Shown here piece by piece: positions 1 to 5,482 of a stretch of DNA of 5,482 nucleotides (position 1 is the first letter of the stretch; every line of letters begins with the position of its first letter). Origin of the DNA: Desulfobacteraceae bacterium (lineage in GTDB: Bacteria; Desulfobacterota; Desulfobacteria; Desulfobacterales; Desulfosarcinaceae); the NCBI GenBank assembly GCA_027025615.1, contig JALVQM010000205.1:1-5482 (forward strand), written 5' to 3'. The translations under genes and the position numbers were made by a program. The notes below the pieces were generated by a model that saw only the letters and a program-made list of their open reading frames with translations, was not told where the DNA came from and searched no databases.

Positions 1-178
1 TGGCGGGATTTTTGTTCTCCAATACCTGCTGCAGCCACTTGGTATTTCACCTAATTTTCTGTCCATGTTACCTTATCTGGCAACTTTGCTTGTTCTTTTG
101 CTGGGCGGTCTGAAAGACAAACGACGGATGAATGCCCCTGCAATGCTGGCAGAACCATATATAAGGGGGCAGCGTTGA
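1..178 (+). CDS. ABC transporter permease, C-terminal end (partial)
   Basis: This is the last 58 codons of a gene that begins before the window; the frame runs from base 2 to a TGA at 176-178. The residues show a hydrophobic stretch (FLSMLPYLATLLVLLLGGL), a basic KDKRR turn, then a short tail with APAMLAEPYIRG. From memory, this hydrophobic-MLPY-hydrophobic block followed by an 'APA.LG.PY..G' tail is typical of the second permease of BmpA-type nucleoside or simple-sugar ABC importers (YufQ/NupQ-like, BPD_transp_2 family). Such proteins form half of the inner-membrane channel and work with a second permease, an ATPase and a substrate-binding lipoprotein, all of which would lie upstream. The substrate cannot be judged from the tail. 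The DsrE-like gene follows after 36 bases on the same strand and may be co-transcribed. Family assignment is moderately sure because only the C-terminus is visible. Confidence 0.68.
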   Translation, partial: GGIFVLQYLLQPLGISPNFLSMLPYLATLLVLLLGGLKDKRRMNAPAMLAEPYIRGQR

Positions 179-201
179 TAAACACTTTTCAAGACTATGG
201 G

Positions 202-209
202 AAGGAGGT
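202..209 (+). promoter_or_regulatory. Shine-Dalgarno sequence that sets the start of the DsrE-like gene
   Basis: The eight bases AAGGAGGT match the anti-Shine-Dalgarno perfectly and sit 5 bases before the ATG at 215. This spacing selects that ATG over the in-frame ATG at 197, which would place the site inside the coding sequence. Such a strong site argues for a gene under selection for translation and not a decaying pseudogene. Confidence 0.85.
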
Positions 210-214
210 TGGAA

Positions 215-565
215 ATGGCCAAGTTTCTGTTCGTTCTCAGCAAAAAGGATGTGGAGACGGCTACCCGATGCTTTCAGTTTGCCAGGATAGCGCATGAAAA
301 AAATCACGAGGTCGATTTGTTTTTTATAGATGATGGGGTGTTTTGGGCTGATAAAAACCGGGACTTGTCCATTGCTTCTACAACCGGTGATTGTGCTAAT
401 GACTACTTGCCCTATCTGGTAGAACAGCAAGTTCCCATCTGGATCTGAATTCCCTGTGCCAAATCTCGTCAGGTTGACGAGGCCGATTTTTACCCCAACA
501 TGACTTTGAGCGGGGGACCCCATTTGATCGATCTGGCCGCTGAATCAAAGGTGTTCAATTTTTAA
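215..565 (+). CDS. DsrE-family protein, probable selenoprotein (in-frame TGA read as Sec78)
   Basis: A 116-residue DsrE/DsrF-like protein (PF02635 type), small soluble proteins linked to sulfur transfer and redox. Visible family features are an N-terminal strand MAKFLFVLSKK, the helix with TRCFQFARIAHEK (about 17-29), the signature VDLFFIDDGVFW (33-44), a central helix ending near VEQQVPIWI (69-77), and the C-terminal PCAKSR and SGGPHLIDLAAE blocks (80-110). Codon 78 (446-448) is TGA, yet the same frame continues without a shift for 38 codons of clear DsrE sequence to TAA at 563-565. Full length is about the family norm. Relatives usually carry Cys at position 78, as in 'vyvCtPCaeaR', so the motif here would be U78-I-P-C81. 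Other cysteines are C19 and C60. A SECIS-like hairpin follows the TGA. The gene sits 36 bases after an ABC permease gene. The precise reaction is unknown; thiol/selenol redox or persulfide handling is inference. The alternative is a Cys-to-stop nonsense mutation yielding a 77-residue fragment. Confidence 0.85.
446..448 (+). other. In-frame TGA, predicted selenocysteine codon
   Basis: The TGA lies in the DsrE-like reading frame at codon 78, where homologs normally place the first Cys of a C-x-P-C motif. The partner Cys codon TGT is at 455-457, giving U-x-x-C. The frame is intact on both sides. TGA is used as a true terminator by several neighbours (the permease, aminotransferase, era, HNH and metallo-hydrolase genes), so general reassignment of TGA in this genome is not supported. 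Confidence 0.82.
449..482 (+). promoter_or_regulatory. Bacterial SECIS-like element after the TGA
   Basis: Bases 465-470 (CTCGTC) pair perfectly with 476-481 (GACGAG), and T464 can add a wobble pair with G482. The 5-base loop 471-475 reads AGGTT, so two guanines stand near the top of the loop, as in the E. coli fdhF SECIS loop, which also begins AGGU. The loop begins 22 bases after the TGA, within the spacing usual for bacterial SECIS elements, which lie inside the coding region and bind SelB. I see no bulged U like the one in fdhF. The hairpin was found by eye; no folding energy was computed. Confidence 0.75.
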
Positions 566-582
566 CTTGAAAACAGGTTGCA

Positions 583-615
583 GGGCGATGGTGAATCATG
601 TTTACCATCGCCTTT
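583..615. terminator. Hairpin between convergent genes, probable terminator
   Basis: Bases 584-595 pair with 601-612 in a 12-bp stem that has one G-T wobble (593/603) and a 5-base loop, TCATG. It starts 18 bases after the DsrE-like stop and ends 5 bases before the stop codon of the minus-strand metallo-hydrolase. On the plus strand it is followed only by a short TTTAAT, and on the minus strand by TTTT about ten bases later. It is therefore a weak U-tract but a strong stem. The position between two converging genes fits a bidirectional terminator. Confidence 0.65.
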
Positions 616-617
616 AA

Positions 618-1517
618 TCAGGCGAGCTTTTGAACGTCAATAAGCTTGCGTAATCCACCGTGTTTAAGCAACCTAAGATGATGGTCGAGCATGATTGCAT
701 CCCACATGTAAAAGAAGGTTTTTAAAGGTTCGGCCACTTTCTCTTTGTGAACGAAAAAGATCCCCTGTCGGATAAGCTCTTTTTTTGAAAGGCCTTTTTC
801 CAGACCGGCAACAATTCTTTTTTCGCGTAGCCTGATTTTTCCCAGAGCCTGATCCCAAGTGCGTTTAATGTTCCTGCTTATCATTCCCCCGTGGCTGGTC
901 AATAAAATTGAAGTGTCCAGAGCCCTGAGACGACAGATGGATTCTATCATGGCTGCCAGGTCACAATTGTACCAGCCGTACCAGGGACCGAAGCGATCAA
1001 TTCCCATGTCGCCGCAGAATAGAATTTTTTGATCCGCAAACCAAAAAGAGCTGTGTCCTGGTGAATGACCGCTGCTGTCCAGGATTTCAATTTTTACCTG
1101 TTTTAAAACCGGCAGCAGACCGGGTTCATAAGGTTGGGGATTTTTCAGCGGCTGGAATCCAAGGGTTTGGGTAACAAACTTGCGCCAAGGCTCTTCCAGG
1201 CCAAACGGCCTGGCGGTTTCATCCAGCAAGGTTTCAAGGTCGCTGAGGATGGCAGTTTCCCGGGCCGGTATATTAACCTTTGAGCCTGCTCTGGCGGCTC
1301 TGTGGGCCCAGGCCGAATGGTCCAGGTGGAAGTGGGTGACGAAGGCCAATTCGGGACGTTCTTTTTCAAGCAACTGGGTTGTAAGTTCTGCTCCCAGGTT
1401 GCCGTCGATGATGATTTTCCGGTCGGCTTTGATCATCAGGCCGGCACAGGCCTGGTAGTTGGTCATGGAATTTGGTTCAAGATAGACAATTTCGGGAGTC
1501 AACTCAGTTTGTCGCAT
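618..1517 (-). CDS. MBL-fold metallo-hydrolase
   Basis: A 299-residue metallo-beta-lactamase-fold protein. The signature H62-x-H64-x-D66-H67 (in THFHLDHS), H151 in SGHSPGH, D170 in FCGDMG and H209 in LTSHGG supply a complete dinuclear metal site, so a hydrolase is expected. The C-terminal third (about 215-299) looks like a helical extension, with RLREKRIVAGLEKGLSKKEL and an aromatic block FFYMWDAIMLDHHLRLL, resembling the winged-helix-like tail of some MBL relatives of the glyoxalase II/LACTB2 type. The substrate is unknown. I chose the ATG at 1517 because a weak AAGAG lies 8 bases upstream and the first residues then lead straight into the family-like ELTPEIVYLEPNSMTNYQA. A GTG at 1568 would add 17 residues but has no ribosome-binding site. 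It is the last gene of the minus-strand cluster, ending at the convergent hairpin. No signal peptide is seen, so it is probably cytoplasmic. Confidence 0.88.
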   Translation of the reverse strand: MRQTELTPEIVYLEPNSMTNYQACAGLMIKADRKIIIDGNLGAELTTQLLEKERPELAFVTHFHLDHSAWAHRAARAGSKVNIPARETAILSDLETLLDETARPFGLEEPWRKFVTQTLGFQPLKNPQPYEPGLLPVLKQVKIEILDSSGHSPGHSSFWFADQKILFCGDMGIDRFGPWYGWYNCDLAAMIESICRLRALDTSILLTSHGGMISRNIKRTWDQALGKIRLREKRIVAGLEKGLSKKELIRQGIFFVHKEKVAEPLKTFFYMWDAIMLDHHLRLLKHGGLRKLIDVQKLA

Positions 1518-1586
1518 TGTGTAAGCTCTTAATTGTTCAGGAAATAGCACATGTTTTTGGTCGGCCACTTGAGGCTTGGCTTGATT

Positions 1587-1913
1587 TCACTCCATGTCCG
1601 GGTTGGCTTTTTGTTGCAGTCTATCAAGGTAACTTTCCCATTCCATGGGAAGAAGTTGCTTTTTCTTGTTGTTACAATTTTTACAGGCAGGCACAACGTT
1701 ACCTTTGGTGCTTTTACCACCTCGTGCAAGGGGAATAATGTGGTCCATGGTAAGTTCGGCGGCGGGTGTTGGCTGACCACAATAATAACAAAGGCCCTTG
1801 GCGCAGCGGCGTTTCCACCACTGGCTGTTGCGCAACTGGCGGGCCTTGTTGCGCTCGGCCCTGATTTGGGAGGAATCAAGGTCGTAGGCATATGGTGTCA
1901 ATCTGTTTTTCAT
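1587..1913 (-). CDS. Small HNH endonuclease-family protein
   Basis: A 108-residue protein with one complete HNH domain. It shows a zinc-binding pair C42-x-x-C45, the catalytic D57-H58 in MDHIIPLARGG, N72 in KGNVVPACKNC and a second zinc pair C77-x-x-C80 followed by N81. These are the core residues of HNH nucleases of the McrA/phage type, so metal-dependent DNA cleavage is likely. The N-terminal 40 residues are rich in Arg and Lys (IRAERNKARQLRNSQWWKRR) and may contact DNA. No specificity domain is present. The ATG at 1913 has no recognisable ribosome-binding site and lies 20 bases after the ATP-grasp stop, so translation may depend on upstream genes. No restriction-modification, intron or phage gene is adjacent, so its biological role is open. 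Free-standing HNH proteins of this size are common in bacterial genomes and mostly uncharacterised. Confidence 0.87.
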   Translation of the reverse strand: MKNRLTPYAYDLDSSQIRAERNKARQLRNSQWWKRRCAKGLCYYCGQPTPAAELTMDHIIPLARGGKSTKGNVVPACKNCNNKKKQLLPMEWESYLDRLQQKANPDME

Positions 1914-1933
1914 GGCGGTTTAGTTTAGCGCGG

Positions 1934-2809
1934 TTAAATATTTTTGCAACCGGCTTTTGCAGGGGGCTGCAGTCCGCAACGTTGCAGCCAGCCGTTGATT
2001 TCGGCAATCAGTATACGATAAAAATTTTCAGATCCTCCCAGCCCGCGGCGGCCGAAAAAATAATTGATTTCAAGCAAAAGGGGGCGAATTCGACCAGCTG
2101 CAAGTTCATTTTCACTGAAAAGCAGATCAAAACCAGCCAGTTCAATTCCGGTACGGCTGCAAAAGGCTTTAACAGTCCTGCGACCGGCGGTTTGAAGACA
2201 GGCAGCTGAAACATGATCAATATAGGCTCCTTGAGCCAGGTTCACCGTGGCAGGTTTGAACATCTCCGTACAGCGCCAGTATGAAAGATAACGCTGTCCT
2301 ATAACCACAACCCGCAGGCACCTGTTACGGCAGTTCACATATTGTTGAATTACAAAACCACGGTGGCCTGATTTTTCAAACTCTGCAGCTCTTTCCAGGG
2401 ACTTGTGAAAAGCGGCCTGATTTTCAACCAACAGAACATTGTCACCTTCGCCCCCCCAGTCAAGTTTAAAAACCAGCGGAAACTCAAAGGGTGACTTCAT
2501 GTTTTTGCCGCAGGTATGGAAAAAGTCTGCCAGGCAGTTAAAAGCCATAGTGGCAGGGTGAAGTGTACCGGTTTTTTCAAATAATCGTGCCTGCCCAACC
2601 TTGCCGGGATAATCGAAGCGGGGGCCGAATGCAGGAAATACACGGGGGCAGTTAGCCATGGCCATTTGGTAAAGGGCATGGTTACAGCCTTGGGGCAGGA
2701 TCACGGCAGATGCGCGCCTGATGGCCGCCAGATCCTCCCTGTCCGGTTGGCGTCCGGCACATGTAAGGTTAAGATCTGCTTCGTAGATTGGATGGTATGA
2801 AAGAATCAA
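1934..2809 (-). CDS. ATP-grasp domain protein of unknown substrate
   Basis: A 291-residue protein that looks like an ATP-grasp ligase of the RimK/glutathione-synthetase sort. It has an N-terminal region with VILPQGCNHALYQMA (36-50) and RFDYPGKVGQARLF (64-77). FPLVFKLDWGGEGDNV (110-125) supplies the ATP-contacting Lys and Gly-rich loop. GFVIQQYVNCRNRCLRVVVIG is the hinge and Arg strand, and RPLLLEINYFFGRRGLGG (242-259) carries the magnesium-binding E247 and N249. These enzymes usually join a carboxylate to an amine via an acylphosphate; the substrates here are unknown. The open frame reaches 2854, also at a TTG, which overlaps era by 43 bases. I prefer the TTG at 2807-2809, two bases after the era stop, because the protein then begins MILSYHPIYEADLNLTCAGR, which I recall as the usual start of such proteins in deltaproteobacteria. 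No ribosome-binding site is evident, so coupling to era translation is likely. Confidence 0.8.
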   Translation of the reverse strand: MILSYHPIYEADLNLTCAGRQPDREDLAAIRRASAVILPQGCNHALYQMAMANCPRVFPAFGPRFDYPGKVGQARLFEKTGTLHPATMAFNCLADFFHTCGKNMKSPFEFPLVFKLDWGGEGDNVLLVENQAAFHKSLERAAEFEKSGHRGFVIQQYVNCRNRCLRVVVIGQRYLSYWRCTEMFKPATVNLAQGAYIDHVSAACLQTAGRRTVKAFCSRTGIELAGFDLLFSENELAAGRIRPLLLEINYFFGRRGLGGSENFYRILIAEINGWLQRCGLQPPAKAGCKNI

Positions 2810-2811
2810 GC

Positions 2812-3726
2812 TCAGTAACCGAATTTTCGCAAGGCCCTGGTATCCTTGCTCCAATTTTTTTGAACCCTGACGAATAACTCAAGATAAACTTTGCAACCCA
2901 GTAATTTTTCGATGGAAAAACGAGCGGCCTGCCCAATTTGGCGTAATTTTTTTCCGCCTTTGCCGATTAGGATGCCCTTCTGGGAGTTACGCTCCACATG
3001 GATGGTGGCATGGATGACGATAATGTTATTTTCAACTTCTTCTTTAAAAGCATCGACGGTGACCGCCACTGCGTATGGTATTTCCTGTCCAGTAAAGCGG
3101 ATGGCTTTTTCCCTGATCAATTCAGCCACCAGGAATTTTTCAGGCATATCAGTGAGACTGTCGGGTGGATAAAAAGGCGGTCCCTGGGGAAGATGCTTTT
3201 CCATTTCCCTGATTAGAACCTCCACTTGTTGACCGGTCTTCGCACTTACGGGTACCTGGGCCAAAAAATCGTACAGTTTTGACCAGCGGGCCATTTCTTC
3301 CAGAAGTTTTGGCTTTTTAACCAGGTCGATTTTGTTAAGTGCAAGGATTGTTTTTGCCTTCTGGCTGCGTAGTTTTTTAACCAGAAACTGTTCGGCCTGA
3401 GGCATTGGTGAACTGGTATCGGCCATAAAAAGAACCAGGTCTGCTTCGGCAAGGGTAGCCAGAGCCACCTCTACTATTCGTACGTTCAATGGTTTGCTGG
3501 CTATGTGAATACCAGGGGTGTCTAAAAACACCATCTGGGAGCAGGGATTATGGGCAATACCCAGGATCCGGTTGCGGGTGGTTTGGGGTTTGTTGGAAGT
3601 AATCGATATTTTCTGCCCCAGGATCCGGTTTAAAAATGTTGATTTGCCAGCGTTGGGAGCACCGACAATGGCCACGAACCCTGACTTGAAATTATTGCCG
3701 GTTGGGGAACAAATGTTTGATTCCAT
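2812..3726 (-). CDS. era: GTPase Era, 16S rRNA maturation and 30S assembly
   Basis: A 304-residue Era, the essential GTPase that binds the 3' end of 16S rRNA and helps 30S subunit maturation at the ribosome or membrane. The GTPase motifs are all present: G1 GAPNAGKS (22-29), the switch with KPQTTRNR (46-53), G3 DTPG (69-72), G4 NKID (131-134) and G5 VSAKTG near 158. The C-terminal KH domain has its GKGG turn at 255-258 (ILIGKGGKKLRQIG), and the protein ends in the usual family-like RALRKFGY. Length matches the family norm of about 300. The ATG at 3726 lies two bases after the engB stop; a GTG at 3744 would overlap engB and add six residues without improving the match. The TGA at 2812-2814 is followed almost at once by the ATP-grasp start. 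The tight packing with engB suggests co-expression. Confidence 0.97.
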   Translation of the reverse strand: MESNICSPTGNNFKSGFVAIVGAPNAGKSTFLNRILGQKISITSNKPQTTRNRILGIAHNPCSQMVFLDTPGIHIASKPLNVRIVEVALATLAEADLVLFMADTSSPMPQAEQFLVKKLRSQKAKTILALNKIDLVKKPKLLEEMARWSKLYDFLAQVPVSAKTGQQVEVLIREMEKHLPQGPPFYPPDSLTDMPEKFLVAELIREKAIRFTGQEIPYAVAVTVDAFKEEVENNIIVIHATIHVERNSQKGILIGKGGKKLRQIGQAARFSIEKLLGCKVYLELFVRVQKNWSKDTRALRKFGY

Positions 3727-3728
3727 GC

Positions 3729-4313
3729 CTAAATACCAATCCACTGTTCAATGGTAGCCCAGAGACGGTCTTTACCGAGTCCGGTTTTGGCTGAAAAAAG
3801 ACAAAGCCCGGCAGGCTCCATTGCAAGGTTGGCGGCAATCTTGCGTAACTGGTTGTTGCGGCCGTTGCCCGAAAGCTTGTCTGCCTTGGTAAGCACCAGC
3901 TGATAGGCCAGGCCATGGTGCTCTAACCAGGCCACCAGATCATGATCACCGGCGCTAGGCAGATGGCGGATATCCAGAAGAGCCACTATGCCTTTCAAAT
4001 TGGAGCGCTGGAGAAGATATTGTTCGATCATCGGCAGCCATTGTTTTTGTATAGCTTTGGGCACCTTGGCATATCCATATCCGGGCAGGTCGACCAGCAT
4101 GAAGTGCTCATTGATGGAGAAAAAATTAATCAATTGGGTGCGTCCCGGCCGGCCGCTGGTTTTTACCAGTCGCCGGCGTCCCAGCAAGGTGTTTATAAGG
4201 GAAGATTTGCCCACATTAGAGCGACCGACAAAGGCAACCTCTGGACCCGGATGCGAAGGCCACTGGGCAGGCTTTGCGGCGCTTATTACAAAACGAGCTG
4301 ATTTTACATGCAT
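3729..4313 (-). CDS. engB: Ribosome biogenesis GTP-binding protein EngB (YsxC/YihA)
   Basis: A 194-residue single-domain GTPase that takes part in late 50S subunit assembly. Motifs are G1 GRSNVGKSS (30-38), the switch RPGRTQ (55-60), G3 DLPGYGYA (75-82), G4 TKADK (142-146) and G5 FSAKTG near 173. The sequence ending RSNVGKSSLIN and the DLPGYG form of G3 are diagnostic of EngB. The frame stays open upstream to 4436, but that extension lies inside the aminotransferase gene and is not EngB-like. The ATG at 4313 gives a normal-length protein and lies 10 bases after the aminotransferase stop. The ribosome-binding site is weak. The gene ends in TAG two bases before era. Pairing of two ribosome-assembly GTPases points to a shared role in the translation machinery. 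Confidence 0.97.
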   Translation of the reverse strand: MHVKSARFVISAAKPAQWPSHPGPEVAFVGRSNVGKSSLINTLLGRRRLVKTSGRPGRTQLINFFSINEHFMLVDLPGYGYAKVPKAIQKQWLPMIEQYLLQRSNLKGIVALLDIRHLPSAGDHDLVAWLEHHGLAYQLVLTKADKLSGNGRNNQLRKIAANLAMEPAGLCLFSAKTGLGKDRLWATIEQWIGI

Positions 4314-4323
4314 TTTCAAGCCA

Positions 4324-5475
4324 TCAGGATAGAGCCAGATTTTGAAAATAAGTCTCCAGGCGATCCATGCCGGTAGCGATATTTTCCAGGGAATTGGCAT
4401 ACGAAAAACGCAGATAGCCTTCCCCGTTTTCACCAAAGTCGATACCGGGAGTTACTCCCACGTGGGCTTTTTCAAGGATATCAAAGGCCAAGCGGTAAGA
4501 ATCGGAAGAAAAATGCTTTACATTGGCGAAAACATAAAAAGCACCTGTGGGTTCGACGGTGATACCCAGGCCTATTTGTCGCAGTCTTTTGATCATGAAA
4601 CGCCGACGCTGATCGTAGGTGGTTTTCATCCGCTCAACGTCCTTATCGGCACTACCGGTAAGGGCGGCAATACCGGCCATTTGGGAAACCGTATTTGCTG
4701 AAATAAAGAAATTTTGATGTATTTTTTGAATGGTACGGATAAAATTTTTAGGTGCGATAAGGTAGCCTAATCTAAGGCCGGTCATAGCGAAAAGTTTTGA
4801 GAATCCGTTGAGCACAAAGGCCTCGTCGGTAAATTCAAGAATTGAATGCTCTTGTCCTTCATAAACCAGGCCATGATAGATTTCGTCCGACACAACATAG
4901 GTGCCCAGCCCTGCAATTGTTTGAATCCGTTCGGCATCTAGGAGATTGCCGGTAGGGTTGGAGGGCGAGTTGATCATAATGGCGCGGGTTTTGGAGGACA
5001 TTTTTTCCTTAATTGCTTCCGGCTGATATTGGAAACCGTTTTCTTCGTATACCGGTACGGTAACAGGTTTTCCTTCCAGGAACCTGATAAAATTAGGGTA
5101 GCAGGCGTAATGCGGGTCGGAGATAATTACCTCGTCGCCAGGGTCCAACATGGCGGCAAAAGCCATGAAGATGGCCGGTGAGCTGCCGGAAGTCACCACC
5201 ACCTGGTCAGGATCAACCATCACCCCGTAACGGCGGTAGTAGTAAGCGGCAATGGCTTCCCTGAGCTGCAAAAGCCCCAGGCTGTGGGTGTAATGGGTAT
5301 GGCCATCGGCAAGAGCCTTGCATGCAGCTTCATTGACACAGGCCGGGGTGTCAAAATCAGGTTCTCCAACTTCCAGATGTATAACGTTCGCCCCGTTGGC
5401 TTCCAATTCACAGGCTTTTTCAAGCACGTCCATGACGATAAAAGAAGTCAGGTCTTTTGTGCGTTTTGCCAACAT
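4324..5475 (-). CDS. PLP-dependent class I/II aminotransferase (aspartate aminotransferase-like)
   Basis: A 383-residue fold-type I aminotransferase, cytoplasmic, which moves an amino group between an amino acid and a 2-oxo acid with pyridoxal phosphate. Visible residues are the substrate-loop LEVGEPDFDTP (34-44), TSGSSPA for phosphate binding (95-101), SNPTG with N173, SDEIY with D197 and Y200, the Schiff-base Lys K227 in GFSKLFAMTGLRLGY, and the substrate-carboxylate Arg R356 in YLRFSYA. This set fits the aspartate aminotransferase subgroup I-gamma, which also includes alanine, aromatic and other specificities, so I give no gene symbol. The ATG at 5475 is only 7 bases from the window edge. 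The frame has no stop in those bases, so an earlier start or the ribosome-binding site may lie outside. It is the first visible gene of the minus-strand cluster and is followed by engB after 10 bases. Confidence 0.94.
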   Translation of the reverse strand: MLAKRTKDLTSFIVMDVLEKACELEANGANVIHLEVGEPDFDTPACVNEAACKALADGHTHYTHSLGLLQLREAIAAYYYRRYGVMVDPDQVVVTSGSSPAIFMAFAAMLDPGDEVIISDPHYACYPNFIRFLEGKPVTVPVYEENGFQYQPEAIKEKMSSKTRAIMINSPSNPTGNLLDAERIQTIAGLGTYVVSDEIYHGLVYEGQEHSILEFTDEAFVLNGFSKLFAMTGLRLGYLIAPKNFIRTIQKIHQNFFISANTVSQMAGIAALTGSADKDVERMKTTYDQRRRFMIKRLRQIGLGITVEPTGAFYVFANVKHFSSDSYRLAFDILEKAHVGVTPGIDFGENGEGYLRFSYANSLENIATGMDRLETYFQNLALS

Positions 5476-5482
5476 GCTGCCA

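Noticed and set aside
197..448. An 83-residue truncated protein starting at ATG 197 and ending at TGA 448
   Set aside because: The perfect Shine-Dalgarno site falls inside this version, so the start is 215. The family sequence continues in frame past the TGA, so 448 is not the natural end.
446..448. TGA as Trp or Gly under a variant genetic code
   Set aside because: TGG is used for Trp in these genes, and five of the other genes end at TGA with normal family lengths, so TGA is a regular stop here.
68..523. A 151-codon open frame on the minus strand opposite the DsrE-like gene
   Set aside because: Its translation has no recognisable domain and lies antisense to both the permease tail and the clear DsrE coding frame. 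It is a shadow of those genes.
215..565. DsrE-like gene as an ordinary pseudogene
   Set aside because: The only lesion is the single TGA, placed exactly at the redox Cys column. The rest of the frame, the ribosome-binding site and the length are intact, and a SECIS-like hairpin follows. It remains the main alternative if the genome lacks Sec machinery.
1180..1928. Several plus-strand open frames of 76-125 codons opposite the metallo-hydrolase and HNH genes
   Set aside because: None shows a domain or a good ribosome-binding site, and all lie opposite well-supported minus-strand genes.
4314..4436. N-terminal extension of EngB to a start at 4436
   Set aside because: The 41 extra residues overlap the aminotransferase coding region in another frame and do not resemble EngB. 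The ATG at 4313 gives the usual length.

Overview
The window looks like bacterial chromosome from a mid-GC, anaerobic-type organism. A deltaproteobacterium (Desulfobacterota) is my best guess. That rests on the style of the ATP-grasp and metallo-hydrolase proteins, the tight housekeeping gene cluster and an apparent selenocysteine codon. It is inference, because there is no rRNA or other phylogenetic marker here.

Plus strand, left end (1-565): the window opens inside the 3' end of an ABC-transporter membrane permease that stops at 178. After 36 bases comes a short DsrE-family gene (215-565) with a perfect Shine-Dalgarno sequence. Its frame is interrupted by one TGA at 446-448. The frame continues past it, without any frameshift, through a canonical DsrE C-terminus to a TAA at 563-565. 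The TGA stands exactly where this family usually has the first Cys of its C-x-P-C motif. A 6-bp hairpin with an AGGUU loop starts 16 bases after it, at a spacing and with a loop typical of bacterial SECIS elements. I therefore read the gene as a 116-residue selenoprotein with a U-x-x-C redox motif. Automated annotation would probably report a truncated 77-residue hypothetical protein. This is the main finding of the window.

Convergence point (566-617): a strong 12-bp hairpin separates the plus-strand genes from the minus-strand genes and probably acts as a terminator.

Minus strand (618-5475): a compact run of six genes is transcribed right to left. In transcription order they are a class I/II PLP aminotransferase (aspartate aminotransferase-like), the ribosome-biogenesis GTPase EngB/YsxC, the ribosome-biogenesis GTPase Era, an uncharacterised ATP-grasp protein that seems to start at TTG two bases after the era stop, a small HNH nuclease-like protein, and an MBL-fold metallo-hydrolase. 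Gaps are 10, 2, 2, 20 and 69 bases (the last 18 if the longer GTG start of the hydrolase is used), so one transcript is likely. Its promoter lies beyond the right end. The two GTPases give the cluster a ribosome-assembly core. The three downstream genes have no assigned pathway.

No tRNA, rRNA, CRISPR array, insertion sequence or long repeat was seen. Apart from the 52-base convergent spacer, the window is almost entirely coding.
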